Part shown: in pieces, positions 1 to 8,403 of the stretch
Numbering within the stretch: the stretch's first letter is position 1
Layout of the letters: each line of letters begins with the position of its first letter
DNA from: Campylobacter hyointestinalis subsp. hyointestinalis
GTDB taxonomy: Bacteria > Campylobacterota > Campylobacteria > Campylobacterales > Campylobacteraceae
Length of the DNA: 64,000 bases
Reading direction: 5' to 3'
Assembly (NCBI RefSeq): GCF_013372145.1
Contig: NZ_CP053827.1
Span: forward strand, 124,001-188,000
Translations under genes and position numbers: made by a program
The notes under the pieces: model-generated
The model's database searches: none
Seen by the model: only the letters and a program-made list of their open reading frames with translations
What the model was told of the DNA's origin: nothing

Positions 1-189
1 TTTTGTATTTTTTATATTTATAGTAAAATCAAATCTCTATTAGCATCGCCTTTACGCATAAAAGCAGTTAAAAATAGCTGGGATAAGATAGATCGTTTTG
101 TAGCTTTTACTATAGTATTTATAAATTTGATGCTTCGCTTTACATATCTAAAACTATCTATGCCAATGCTACTTTTAGTAACAATTTAA
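1..189 (+). CDS. C-terminal end of a membrane protein (partial, 5' end outside window)
   Basis: An open frame runs from the first base to a TAA at 187-189 and gives 62 residues. It contains two hydrophobic stretches (residues about 1-8 and 34-62) separated by a basic stretch rich in Lys and Arg, so it looks like the tail of an integral membrane protein. No family can be named from this fragment. It is followed by about 160 bases of AT-rich DNA before the next gene, so it is probably not in the operon downstream. Confidence 0.5.
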   Translation, partial: FCIFYIYSKIKSLLASPLRIKAVKNSWDKIDRFVAFTIVFINLMLRFTYLKLSMPMLLLVTI

Positions 190-349
190 AATGCATACAG
201 ACATTTATAAATTCATTTATATTCATCTTCTAAGCGTATTGTAGTATAGTACGTGATTTAAAATTATTAAAATATACAAAATTTACAAGATTACTTTTTG
301 GAAATTATTTTTATTTAAAATTATGTTAATTTTTTACAAGGGGGATAGT

Positions 350-1972
350 ATGAAAAGTTTTATGATTTTATCTGCTGTAGCAGCGTTGGCTCTTAGCTTA
401 AATGCTAGTAGCGTAACATTAGACGGTAGTAACGTAACGTCTCGCGATATAGTAGATATAGCAAATGGAGCAAAGGTGAGCATTGATCAAAATGCTTTTT
501 CAAAAGTAAAAAAAGCACATGAAATTTTGCTTAATGCCGCAAAGGACGGTCAAAAAATTTATGGACTAACAGTCGGCGTCGGTCTTAATAAAGATAAAAA
601 TTTCGTTGATGCAAAAGGAAATTTAGATCCAGAAGTCATCAAAGCATCAACGGATTTTAACATAGGTCTTATACACGCTCATTGTGGCGGTGTTGGTGAA
701 GATCTACCGCTTCAAACAGTAAGAGCGATCCTTGCAACGAGACTTAATAATATGCTTTTTGCCGGAGCTGGTGTTCAAGAAGAGGTTATACATCTTTATC
801 AAGAGTTTTTAAATCAAGACATACTTCCTGTTATGCCAAGTAGTGGTTCAATGGGCGAAGCTGATATCACTATACTAGGACACATCGGTCTTGCGATGTT
901 AGGAGAGGGTAAGGTCTATTATAAAGGTGTAAAAATGAACGCCAGCGAGGCTTTGCAAAAAGCAGGGCTTAAAAAACTATCACCGTTTGGTAAAGATAGT
1001 TTGTCTATATTGAGTTCAAACGCTTACTCAGCAGCACTTGCAAATCTTGCGCTTGAAGATTTTAAACAAGCATTTGAAGTTTCAAAAACAGTATTTGCGC
1101 TCAGTTTAGAGGCTTTAAACGGTAATGTTGCTCCATTTTTACCAGAAGCTACTAGTTTAAGACCTTATCCAAGCTTTGTCTCAACTGCAAAAGAGATAAG
1201 AGAGATCTTAAAAGGTAGCTATCTTTGGGAACAAAACAGTGAGAGAGCTTTGCAAGATCCGCTTAGTTATAGGGACGCTACGTATCTGTTTGCCGCACTT
1301 AAAAGCAGCATCGACGAATTAGAAAAACTAATGCAAATTCAGCTAAATTCCTCAGACGATAATCCAGGAATTTATATAGGAAAAAGTTCAAAAGATGCTA
1401 GTTTTCAAGAAAATAAACTATTTACAAACGGTGGCGCTGTTGTTCCTACATCAAATTTTGAGCCGTTACTTTGGGTAGTTGAGTTTGAAAAAGCGTCTAT
1501 AGTTTTAGCTCATAACTCAAAAGCTTCAGCACACAGAACTATAAAATTATCAGACGATGGTTTCACTCATCTTAGTAGATTTTTAGGCACAGATAAAACC
1601 GTCCACGCTTTTGGAGCTATGCAAAAACCTTTTGTGTCACTAGCAGGTGAAAATGAATTTCTAGCAAATCCCGCTTCGCTTGATTACTCTCCTGTAGCAG
1701 GAAATATAGAAGATATTGCGACAAATGCGCCGTTTGTAGTTCAAAAGTTCCAAAAACAGATAGATAACTTTTATCATATTTTAGGTATGGAACTCATCCA
1801 CGCAGCGCAAGCTATCGATCTAAGAAAACAAAAAGACCCAAATTTAAAACTATCAAAATCTACACAAAAATTATATGATGAGTATAGAAAAGTCGTTAAA
1901 TTTATGGATATAGATAGACCTTTAAGCGACGATTTCAAAAATTCGGCGAAATTTTTGAAAGATTATAAATAA
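350..1972 (+). CDS. Exported HAL/PAL-family (aromatic amino acid ammonia-lyase) homologue lacking the MIO triad
   Basis: The protein has 540 residues from the ATG at 350, which has a good ribosome site (aaggggg) and opens a clear signal peptide (MKSFMILSAVAALALSLNAS). An in-frame ATG at 323 lacks both. The rest is recognisably the histidine/phenylalanine ammonia-lyase fold: Tyr71 in IYGLTVGVG, His111 in HAHCGGVG, Gln302 and Arg308 in LQDPLSYR, the DDNP motif, Glu454 in GNIEDIATN, and ELIHAAQAIDLR near the C terminus. The MIO loop is abnormal. Where the family has GSVG-ASG-D, this protein has GSMG-EA-D (Glu170-Ala171), one residue shorter, so the canonical cofactor cannot form there. The active-site Asn of the LLNG motif is also replaced (LSILSSN). 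It is the first gene of a respiratory cluster with a flavin reductase. I infer a periplasmic enzyme or binding protein for an amino acid or acrylate; the true reaction is unknown. Confidence 0.8.
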   Translation: MKSFMILSAVAALALSLNASSVTLDGSNVTSRDIVDIANGAKVSIDQNAFSKVKKAHEILLNAAKDGQKIYGLTVGVGLNKDKNFVDAKGNLDPEVIKASTDFNIGLIHAHCGGVGEDLPLQTVRAILATRLNNMLFAGAGVQEEVIHLYQEFLNQDILPVMPSSGSMGEADITILGHIGLAMLGEGKVYYKGVKMNASEALQKAGLKKLSPFGKDSLSILSSNAYSAALANLALEDFKQAFEVSKTVFALSLEALNGNVAPFLPEATSLRPYPSFVSTAKEIREILKGSYLWEQNSERALQDPLSYRDATYLFAALKSSIDELEKLMQIQLNSSDDNPGIYIGKSSKDASFQENKLFTNGGAVVPTSNFEPLLWVVEFEKASIVLAHNSKASAHRTIKLSDDGFTHLSRFLGTDKTVHAFGAMQKPFVSLAGENEFLANPASLDYSPVAGNIEDIATNAPFVVQKFQKQIDNFYHILGMELIHAAQAIDLRKQKDPNLKLSKSTQKLYDEYRKVVKFMDIDRPLSDDFKNSAKFLKDYK

Positions 1973-1984
1973 AAGGATATCGCT

Positions 1985-3151
1985 ATGAAAAAAAGTACAT
2001 TTTTGCTTGTTTCAATGATCGCTAGTATGGCTTTAGCAAGTAGTGATACGTTGCAAAGTGCGCTTAAAGATGGTACGTTTAGCGGAGATATCTCCGCTTT
2101 TTCAGAAACTCGTCATATAAATGAAGGTCAAAAAAGCGTTTATTATAATAATACATCATATATCATAGGCTCTGTTGGCTTAAAATACGAAAGCGATTTT
2201 TATAAAAATTTCAAATTTGTAACAGGTTTTAGAGGTACTACTCCTCTATATGAAAAAGATAAAAATTATAAAACATTGCACGGAACTGGAGATTCTACGG
2301 AGAGAATTTACGAAGACGATAGGATGATGTTGTCAAATTTATATTTAGAATACAACGCATACGATACGTCTGTTAAAGTAGGTCGTCAAGAGATGATAAC
2401 TGACTGGGTCGGTAAGATAAATGACGGAGTTAGAGTGACAAACAACTCTATAGAAAACTTGACTTTGGACGCTATCTGGACACGCGCTCAAGGTAGAGTT
2501 TATATGAAAGAGATGTGGGGTTTTAAAAGTATAAATAAAGACAACGGTGGACTTTTTAACCTCGGTGGAACTTATAAATTTGATAATGGACTTGGATTTA
2601 AAGCGTACGGTTTGTACGCAGATGAGGTATTTTCAGCTCTTGGCGCAAAGATCTTCTATGATGGACAAGTAAGCGATGAGCTTGGTGTTGGCGGTACCAT
2701 TCATTATGCCCAAAGCGACGAAGATAAAAACAAAGATGATGGTAGCGTTTTTGAGGGATTGCTCTATGCTAAATACTTAGATACGAAACTTACTTTGGGA
2801 TATGTAAAATCAGGTAAAGAGATCGGCTGGGGTAGTTTAAATATGGCTGGAGATCAAATCGTTCAATTTGAAGAGGGCGATGTAATGTATGAAAGAGATG
2901 CTAAGACTTTTTATGCGATGTTGTCGACGAGCATAGCAGATCTTTCCTTAACTGGTATATTTGGTACAACAGAGTATAAGCTTAAAGGCGGCGATGATAC
3001 GGATTATAGACAAAACGAATTTAGCGCATGGCTTAGTTATCCTATAATGAAAAATTTACAAGGACTTTTGATATATGATCAAGTATTTAAAGCTCAAGCT
3101 GGATATCCTAGTTTGACTCAAGTCGGCGTCGGGCTGATTTATAGTTTTTAA
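1985..3151 (+). CDS. OprD-like outer-membrane porin
   Basis: The protein has 388 residues with a signal peptide (MKKSTFLLVSMIASMALASS), alternating polar/aromatic beta-strand patterns throughout, the VGRQEM strand typical of epsilonproteobacterial OprD-type porins, and a C-terminal Phe (GLIYSF) as expected for BAM recognition. It starts 12 bases after the lyase-like gene and ends 9 bases before the flavoprotein, so it is almost certainly co-transcribed. Its place in the cluster suggests it admits the substrate of the periplasmic lyase/reductase pair. Porins of this family are also general pores, so specificity is an inference. Confidence 0.75.
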   Translation: MKKSTFLLVSMIASMALASSDTLQSALKDGTFSGDISAFSETRHINEGQKSVYYNNTSYIIGSVGLKYESDFYKNFKFVTGFRGTTPLYEKDKNYKTLHGTGDSTERIYEDDRMMLSNLYLEYNAYDTSVKVGRQEMITDWVGKINDGVRVTNNSIENLTLDAIWTRAQGRVYMKEMWGFKSINKDNGGLFNLGGTYKFDNGLGFKAYGLYADEVFSALGAKIFYDGQVSDELGVGGTIHYAQSDEDKNKDDGSVFEGLLYAKYLDTKLTLGYVKSGKEIGWGSLNMAGDQIVQFEEGDVMYERDAKTFYAMLSTSIADLSLTGIFGTTEYKLKGGDDTDYRQNEFSAWLSYPIMKNLQGLLIYDQVFKAQAGYPSLTQVGVGLIYSF

Positions 3152-3160
3152 GGAGATTAG

Positions 3161-4714
3161 ATGAATAGTAGAAGAAAATTTTTAGGTAGTCTATGCGCTC
3201 TTACATCAGCTGCCATGTTAAAAGCTAATAGCTTTAGCGATGAGCAGTTTAAGTGGGACGAAGAATGGGACGTTTTGGTAGTTGGATCGGGATTTGCCGG
3301 TACGGCTGCTGCTTGTCAAGCAATTGATGAGGGTGCAAAAACATTACTTATAGATAAAATGCCAGTTCTTGGCGGAAACTCAGCCATAAATGGCGGAGCG
3401 TTTGCAGTTGTAAATTCAAGCTTTCAAAAGGTTCGCGGTATAGAGGATTCTTATGAACTTTACGTAAAAGATATTTTAAAAGCCGGACTTGGGTTAAATA
3501 GAATGGATCTAGTAGAGGTTATAGCTAAAAACGGAAATGACGCTTATGAATATACGTTAAAAAAAGGCGTGTATTACAGAGACGCGCTAGGTCAGTTCGG
3601 CGGACATTCTGTTCCAAGAACGATTTGGCCAGAAATAAACTCGGGCGGTAAAATCACGATACCTTTGCAAGAATACATTATGAAAAGTGGCGGAACGATC
3701 AGGACTAGAGTCGTGTTAGATGATTTTGTAAGAGATGATAATGGAAAAATTATCGGAGCAAAAGTTAGGGAAAACTATGACTTTATCTTTGATCCTTTAA
3801 AAAATGAAGATGATAATAAAAGCGGTATCGTGAAATTCTATAAGATAAATGGCGGAGTCGTTATGGCAACAGGCGGCTTTGCTTATGACGTAAATTTCAG
3901 ACAAACAGTTGATCCAAAACTAACTGCAGATTTAGACTGTACAAATCACTATGGTGCAACGGCATACGCTCTAAAAACTATGATGAGAAATGGCGCTGAT
4001 ACGGTTGATCTAAAATGGATACAACTAGGACCTTGGGGAAGCCCAGATGAAAAAGGATTTGGTATAGCTCCTGTTTTTGCGATACCTGCGTTTAGTTATG
4101 GTGTAATGGTCGATGCAAGAACTGGAAAAAGATTTGTCAATGAGCTTGCCGATAGAAAAATTCGCTCAGATGCCATTTTGAAAATGCATAAAAATCCAGA
4201 CGGAAGCATAACTCATCCAGTTGTTATATGTGATAGTATCGGCGCACAAGGCACTACAAAAGCAAACGTACAAAGAGGAATCGACAAAAAAGTCATAAGG
4301 GTTTTTGATACGCTTAAAGAATTAGCGGATTTTTATAAAATTCCATACGAAGGGCTTAAAAAAACAGTTGATGATTATACTAGGTATTCAAAAAATGGAA
4401 AAGACGAAGAGTTTGATAAACCGTTTTTTAAATTTAACGATATGATCCCAGATCTCACAAAACCGCCTTTTTACGCATGGCAAGCTTTACCAAAAGTTCA
4501 TCATACTATGGGCGGAGTAAAAATAGACACCGAAGCTAGAGTTATAGACAAAAACGGAAATATCATCGAAGGGCTTTTTTCTGCCGGAGAAGCAGTTGGC
4601 GGACCGCACGGAGCTAGCAGGCTTGGAAGTTGCGCTATACCTGATTGTTTAGTGTTTGGAAGGATAGCTGGTAAAAACGCTGCTAATCTAGCAAAAAAGG
4701 AGAAAAAATGTTAA
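3161..4714 (+). CDS. Tat-exported FAD flavoprotein reductase, fumarate/urocanate reductase family
   Basis: The protein has 517 residues. A twin-arginine signal (SRRKFLGS at the N terminus) precedes a Rossmann FAD site (GSGFAG, residues 42-47). The catalytic core follows the Shewanella flavocytochrome c pattern: Arg332 in the NELADRK context matches the proton-donor arginine, His448 in VHHTMGG and Arg487 in GASRLGS match carboxylate ligands. The His of the fumarate reductase HPT motif is replaced by IQLGPWGSPDE (about 287-297), which argues against fumarate and for another 2-enoate such as urocanate or an aryl-acrylate. There is no heme or FMN domain, so electrons must come from the separate tetraheme cytochrome whose gene overlaps this stop by 7 bases. 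The arrangement is like the Wolinella fccABC and methacrylate reductase systems. Substrate unknown. Confidence 0.85.
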   Translation: MNSRRKFLGSLCALTSAAMLKANSFSDEQFKWDEEWDVLVVGSGFAGTAAACQAIDEGAKTLLIDKMPVLGGNSAINGGAFAVVNSSFQKVRGIEDSYELYVKDILKAGLGLNRMDLVEVIAKNGNDAYEYTLKKGVYYRDALGQFGGHSVPRTIWPEINSGGKITIPLQEYIMKSGGTIRTRVVLDDFVRDDNGKIIGAKVRENYDFIFDPLKNEDDNKSGIVKFYKINGGVVMATGGFAYDVNFRQTVDPKLTADLDCTNHYGATAYALKTMMRNGADTVDLKWIQLGPWGSPDEKGFGIAPVFAIPAFSYGVMVDARTGKRFVNELADRKIRSDAILKMHKNPDGSITHPVVICDSIGAQGTTKANVQRGIDKKVIRVFDTLKELADFYKIPYEGLKKTVDDYTRYSKNGKDEEFDKPFFKFNDMIPDLTKPPFYAWQALPKVHHTMGGVKIDTEARVIDKNGNIIEGLFSAGEAVGGPHGASRLGSCAIPDCLVFGRIAGKNAANLAKKEKKC

Positions 4715-5100
4715 AAATTTTTAAGATATTTTTAACGATATGTGTTGGACTATCTATAAGCTCTTTTGCCGCAAATTTAGATCTTAATAAATTTACGAAA
4801 GAAAATTATCCTATAAAAGCTCATCACGAGAAACTTGGATTTGACTGCAAAAATTGTCATAAAGAAAAAAATCCAAACGAATATAAAGCTTTAAAAACAG
4901 ATGAGTGCTTGAGCTGTCATAAGAGCTACAAACGTTTGGCTGAGAGAAGCGGTCACCTTGGATATGATGATAATATACACAGTAGTCCGCACTATCCTAA
5001 TATGGATTGCAATAACTGCCATAAGTCACACAAGTCTTCACAAAATTATTGTGTAATGTGCCATTCACAAGATGGTATGAAAAAAATATTGGTGCCATAA
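4708..5100 (+). CDS. Periplasmic tetraheme cytochrome c (flavoprotein electron donor)
   Basis: The protein has 130 residues with a signal peptide and four CXXCH heme sites (CKNCH, CLSCH, CNNCH, CVMCH) plus extra histidines (AHHEKLG, SGHLG, SSPHYP) that can act as distal ligands. This is the small tetraheme cytochrome that in flavocytochrome c fumarate reductase is fused to the flavoprotein; here it is a separate subunit. Its start overlaps the reductase stop (ATGTTA with TGTTAA), which indicates translational coupling and equimolar synthesis. I infer that it carries electrons from the NapC-type protein encoded next to the FAD of the reductase. Confidence 0.88.
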   Translation: MLKIFKIFLTICVGLSISSFAANLDLNKFTKENYPIKAHHEKLGFDCKNCHKEKNPNEYKALKTDECLSCHKSYKRLAERSGHLGYDDNIHSSPHYPNMDCNNCHKSHKSSQNYCVMCHSQDGMKKILVP

Positions 5101-5109
5101 GGAGATATG

Positions 5110-5682
5110 ATGAAAAATATTTTTATAAAAATTTGCCTATTTTGTATTGTTGTATTCGTCATATTTTTTGGCGGTAACTCTTTGATACATGCTACAAGTG
5201 ACGATAAATTTTGTACCGTTTGTCACGAATGGATGGATCCTATGGTGGAGGCTTATGGGCAAAGCATTCACGGAGGCGCAAATAATCACGGATTTAAGGC
5301 GAGTTGTGCGAGTTGCCATTTACCTAATGATAGTTATGTAAAATACGTTTTCAAAAAAGGTTTGAACGGTATCAGCGAAGCTACTCATATGGTTTTTAAC
5401 GATGCAAAAGATATGGATTGGCAAGGTAACAGAAAAAATCGTGAGAAATTTGTATATGATAGCGGTTGCATAAGTTGTCATCAAACAATTTTAGATATAA
5501 ACTCAAGCAATCAAAATATCAATGATATGCATAAGCTATATGCGGTATCTATTCAAAATAAAGATAAAAAACTAAGTTGCGTAAGCTGTCATAAAACAGT
5601 AGGTCATAAAAATTTGGGTAAAATACTGTATGAGATCAAACATCCGCCTGTTGGAGACTGGGGAGATGAGATAAAAAAATAA
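5110..5682 (+). CDS. NapC/NrfH-type membrane-anchored tetraheme cytochrome c (menaquinol dehydrogenase)
   Basis: A single N-terminal membrane helix is followed by a periplasmic domain with four CXXCH sites (CTVCH, CASCH, CISCH, CVSCH). The CTVCHEWMDPM sequence around heme 1 is characteristic of NapC/NrfH quinol dehydrogenases. There are two adjacent ATG codons (5107 and 5110). The second has the better spacing from ggag, giving 190 residues. The protein would oxidise menaquinol in the membrane and feed the tetraheme cytochrome encoded 6-9 bases upstream. This makes the flavoprotein a terminal respiratory reductase that needs no cytoplasmic donor. Confidence 0.88.
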   Translation: MKNIFIKICLFCIVVFVIFFGGNSLIHATSDDKFCTVCHEWMDPMVEAYGQSIHGGANNHGFKASCASCHLPNDSYVKYVFKKGLNGISEATHMVFNDAKDMDWQGNRKNREKFVYDSGCISCHQTILDINSSNQNINDMHKLYAVSIQNKDKKLSCVSCHKTVGHKNLGKILYEIKHPPVGDWGDEIKK

Positions 5683-5690
5683 GGAGCCCT

Positions 5691-7310
5691 ATGAAAGAGA
5701 TATTATACAAAAATAATATCTTTATAGTATTTTCTATATTTTTCTTATTGCTTATGATAGGAAATTATTACCTAAATCGCTCATTTGTGAAAGAAGTTCT
5801 CACAAATGAGCAGCTTAGTATTTTAAAAAATTCAAGCGACAAGATACAAGAGTGGCTTGAAAATAAAAAAACTAGTCTTAAATTTATTAGTCTGCTCGTC
5901 TCAAATTTCGACCATACAAAAGAGCAAAATACGATACAAGATATACTTATTAGAAGTCAGCAAATAGCAAATTTTTCAAGCACATACGTCGGATATGAAA
6001 ACAATACTATGCTTTCTAGCAGATTATTTCAAAGCCCCAAAGATTATGCGCCAACGCAAAGACCTTGGTATATAAATACTGTTTTGCAAAATGGAATTTA
6101 TATCACCAAACCATATCTTGATGTCGGACTTAAAATCCCAGTTATATCGATTTGTCAAAGTATAAAAAGAGAAAATGAACTACAAGGCGTGATATGCGGT
6201 GTGATATCTTTCGAGAGTATAAAAAATGAAATTTTGGACTTAAGACTAGAAAACGGATATATATTTTTGATAGACGAAGATCTTAACATCTTGCTTCACC
6301 CAGACAATAAAATAGGGCTTTCCAAAGTAAAATTTGACATAGAAAATTTGAATTTGATCAAACCATTAAGCCATGAAACACAAAATGAAATCCTAAATTT
6401 CAAGCCACTTGAAAACTCAAAGTTGATTTTAGTAGCAAAAACGCTAAAAGATAATATATACAACAAAATAAACGAGCAGTTTATAATAAATCTTATAATA
6501 TATGCTATCAGTATTATTTTGTTTTTGATATTGGCTTACTTTTATAATAAAAGATTGGAGCGACAATCAAAAATATTTGAAGAGGCAAAAAGAGAATATG
6601 AGGTTCTTTTGTTTCAACAAACTAAAATGGCGGAACTTGGTCAGATGATAGCGGCGCTTTCTCATCAGTGGATACAGCCTTTAAATTCACTTGGAATTTT
6701 TCTTGGAAATTTGATGCAGTTTAAAAAAATGAATAAACTAAGCGATGAAATTTTTTATGACAATATCGCTAGATCTTTACAAAATATAGATTATATGTCA
6801 AAAACTATGGATATGTTTAAGAACTTTTATAAGATCGAAAAAGACGTTCAAGAATTCAATATACAAAAAGCGATAAACGATACGATATGCGTTCTTTTTC
6901 CAGTAAAATCAACGATAGATATCAAAGTTACTGTGGCAAAAGGCGTTATACCGATGTGTAAAAACTATATAAATGAGTTCAAGCAGATAACGGCTTGTTT
7001 GATCCAAAATTCAAAACAAATTTTGCAAAACAGTAAAAACAAAAAAAGAACTAGAATAGTGGTCAATATAAAACAAACTCAAACGCATTTTATCATCAGA
7101 GTCATCGATAACGGTGATGGAATAGCTCAAAATTTCAAAGATAATGTTTTTACTCCTTTTATGAGTACAAAAGGTAGCTCTGGACTTGGTTTGTATATAT
7201 CAAAGTTAATAGCAAATAAAAAATGCGGCGGAGATCTGTATGTAAGCAGATATAAAAATCCGACTATTTTTACGCTAACGATACTAAAAAAGGTAAGAGA
7301 TGATAGATGA
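5691..7310 (+). CDS. Membrane sensor histidine kinase with periplasmic Cache domain
   Basis: The protein has 539 residues. Helix 1 is at about 9-29 and helix 2 at about 264-285. Between them is a double-Cache sensor with the RPWY signature (about 124-127). The cytoplasmic part has the phospho-acceptor box ALSHQWIQPLN with His325, typical of Campylobacterota kinases, then the N box (NSKQIL), G1 (DNGDGIA) and G2 (GSSGLGLYIS) ATP-binding motifs. It begins 8 bases after the NapC-like gene and overlaps the regulator by 11 bases. I infer that it senses the substrate of the cluster in the periplasm. The Asp that pairs with RxWY in amino-acid-binding Cache domains is not evident (GVISFES instead), so the ligand may be a carboxylate without an amine. 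Confidence 0.88.
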   Translation: MKEILYKNNIFIVFSIFFLLLMIGNYYLNRSFVKEVLTNEQLSILKNSSDKIQEWLENKKTSLKFISLLVSNFDHTKEQNTIQDILIRSQQIANFSSTYVGYENNTMLSSRLFQSPKDYAPTQRPWYINTVLQNGIYITKPYLDVGLKIPVISICQSIKRENELQGVICGVISFESIKNEILDLRLENGYIFLIDEDLNILLHPDNKIGLSKVKFDIENLNLIKPLSHETQNEILNFKPLENSKLILVAKTLKDNIYNKINEQFIINLIIYAISIILFLILAYFYNKRLERQSKIFEEAKREYEVLLFQQTKMAELGQMIAALSHQWIQPLNSLGIFLGNLMQFKKMNKLSDEIFYDNIARSLQNIDYMSKTMDMFKNFYKIEKDVQEFNIQKAINDTICVLFPVKSTIDIKVTVAKGVIPMCKNYINEFKQITACLIQNSKQILQNSKNKKRTRIVVNIKQTQTHFIIRVIDNGDGIAQNFKDNVFTPFMSTKGSSGLGLYISKLIANKKCGGDLYVSRYKNPTIFTLTILKKVRDDR

Positions 7311-7989
7311 AAATATACTTAAAAAACTAAAAAATATATCGGTTTTGCTTGTTGAAGATGATGAAAATACAAGATTTGCGATAACTCAATCCTTGCAGTT
7401 TTACTGCAAAAAAATAGATGTCGCAAGTGACGGGCTTGAGGGATTTGATAAATTTTTTAAAGATAATTTTGATATCGTCGTTACTGATATAAATTTACCG
7501 AATTTAAACGGTCTTGAGATGCTAGATGAGATTAAAAAAAGAGCTCCGCACGTAGCATCTATCATAATCACATCATATGACACAAGTGAAAACATACTTG
7601 CAAGTATCGAGCTTGGAGCGTACAATTATCTTAGAAAGCCTTTTAAGATCGAAGAGCTTCAAATAACTATTTTAATGGCTACAAAAAATTTATACGACAA
7701 TAAAATATCCTTAAAAGACGGCTATGAGTATGACTTGGCTTCAAAAATACTCTACAAAAACGCAGATATGATTTCATTTACGAAAATAGAATCAAAACTT
7801 CTGTATCTGCTCGTGAGCAATATAGATAAAATAGTGAGTTACGAAATGATCGAAAATTTCGTATGGGGCGATAAGGCGATGAGTAGCGAAGCTTTGCGTA
7901 TGGTAATCAAAAAGATAAGATTAAAAACCAAAAATGATATCATAGAAAATATTTCAGGCGTTGGATATAGAGTAATATCAAAAAAGTAA
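7300..7989 (+). CDS. OmpR/PhoB-type response regulator
   Basis: The protein has 229 residues. The receiver domain has the acidic pair VEDDEN, the phosphorylation site Asp63 in VVTDINLPN, the switch Thr/Ser region (IIITSYD) and Lys in LRKPF. The C-terminal half is a winged-helix DNA-binding domain (EALRMVIKKIRLK, ISGVGYRV). It overlaps the kinase gene by 11 bases, so the two form a cognate pair. As the last gene of the cluster it probably controls the lyase/porin/reductase promoter upstream of 350. No operator repeat could be identified with confidence there. Confidence 0.9.
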   Translation: MIDENILKKLKNISVLLVEDDENTRFAITQSLQFYCKKIDVASDGLEGFDKFFKDNFDIVVTDINLPNLNGLEMLDEIKKRAPHVASIIITSYDTSENILASIELGAYNYLRKPFKIEELQITILMATKNLYDNKISLKDGYEYDLASKILYKNADMISFTKIESKLLYLLVSNIDKIVSYEMIENFVWGDKAMSSEALRMVIKKIRLKTKNDIIENISGVGYRVISKK

Positions 7990-8032
7990 ATTTGAATTTA
8001 GCATCATAAATTTATAAATTTGACTAGCTTTA

Positions 8033-8120
8033 TGGCGGACAGAGAGGGATTCGAACCCTCGAAGGCTTGCACCTTACACGCGTTCCAGGCGTGCTCCTTC
8101 AACCGCTCGGACATCTGCCC
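8033..8120 (-). tRNA. tRNA-Ser (anticodon GGA)
   Basis: Read on the minus strand this is an 88-nt class II tRNA. The acceptor GGGCAGA pairs with TCTGTCC, with discriminator G and an encoded CCA at 8033-8035. The anticodon stem CACGC/GCGTG encloses CTGGAAC, giving anticodon GGA. There is a long variable arm and a GGTTCGAATCC T-arm. It lies between the response regulator and moaC and is oriented against both. Confidence 0.95.
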
Positions 8121-8188
8121 AAAAATTTAAAGTCAAATTATACATTTTGTAAGCTTAAATCAAGAAGGGGAAATGCCCCAAATAGGGC

Positions 8189-8399
8189 ATTATAAAAGGA
8201 GGTTATTTGTTTAGGAATTTAAATTATATAATATAATTATTAATATATAAAAAATAATTATTTAATATTATAATTATCTGATAAAATCACTTGATTTTTT
8301 ATAATATTTAACTTTATTTTTTATTAACTAGCCATTAAGAGCAAATTAGCTTAATAAATGTATCATTACAAAGTCCAACAAAAACCTCCTTTTTATAAC
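8189..8399. repeat. Inverted-repeat element, about 22-nt arms around an AT-rich core
   Basis: The left arm (from 8189, attataaaaggaggttatt) and right arm (8377-8399) are reverse complements over about 22 positions with one mismatch and one gap. The core between them is very AT-rich and has no ORF of note. A perfect Shine-Dalgarno-like AAGGAGG lies in the left arm and is followed by only a 9-codon frame (TTG at 8207). A second small hairpin (AATGCCC/GGGCATT, 8172-8191) touches the left edge. It could be a miniature transposable-element relic or a structured RNA. No target-site duplication is obvious. Confidence 0.4.
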
Positions 8400-8403
8400 A
8401 GCT

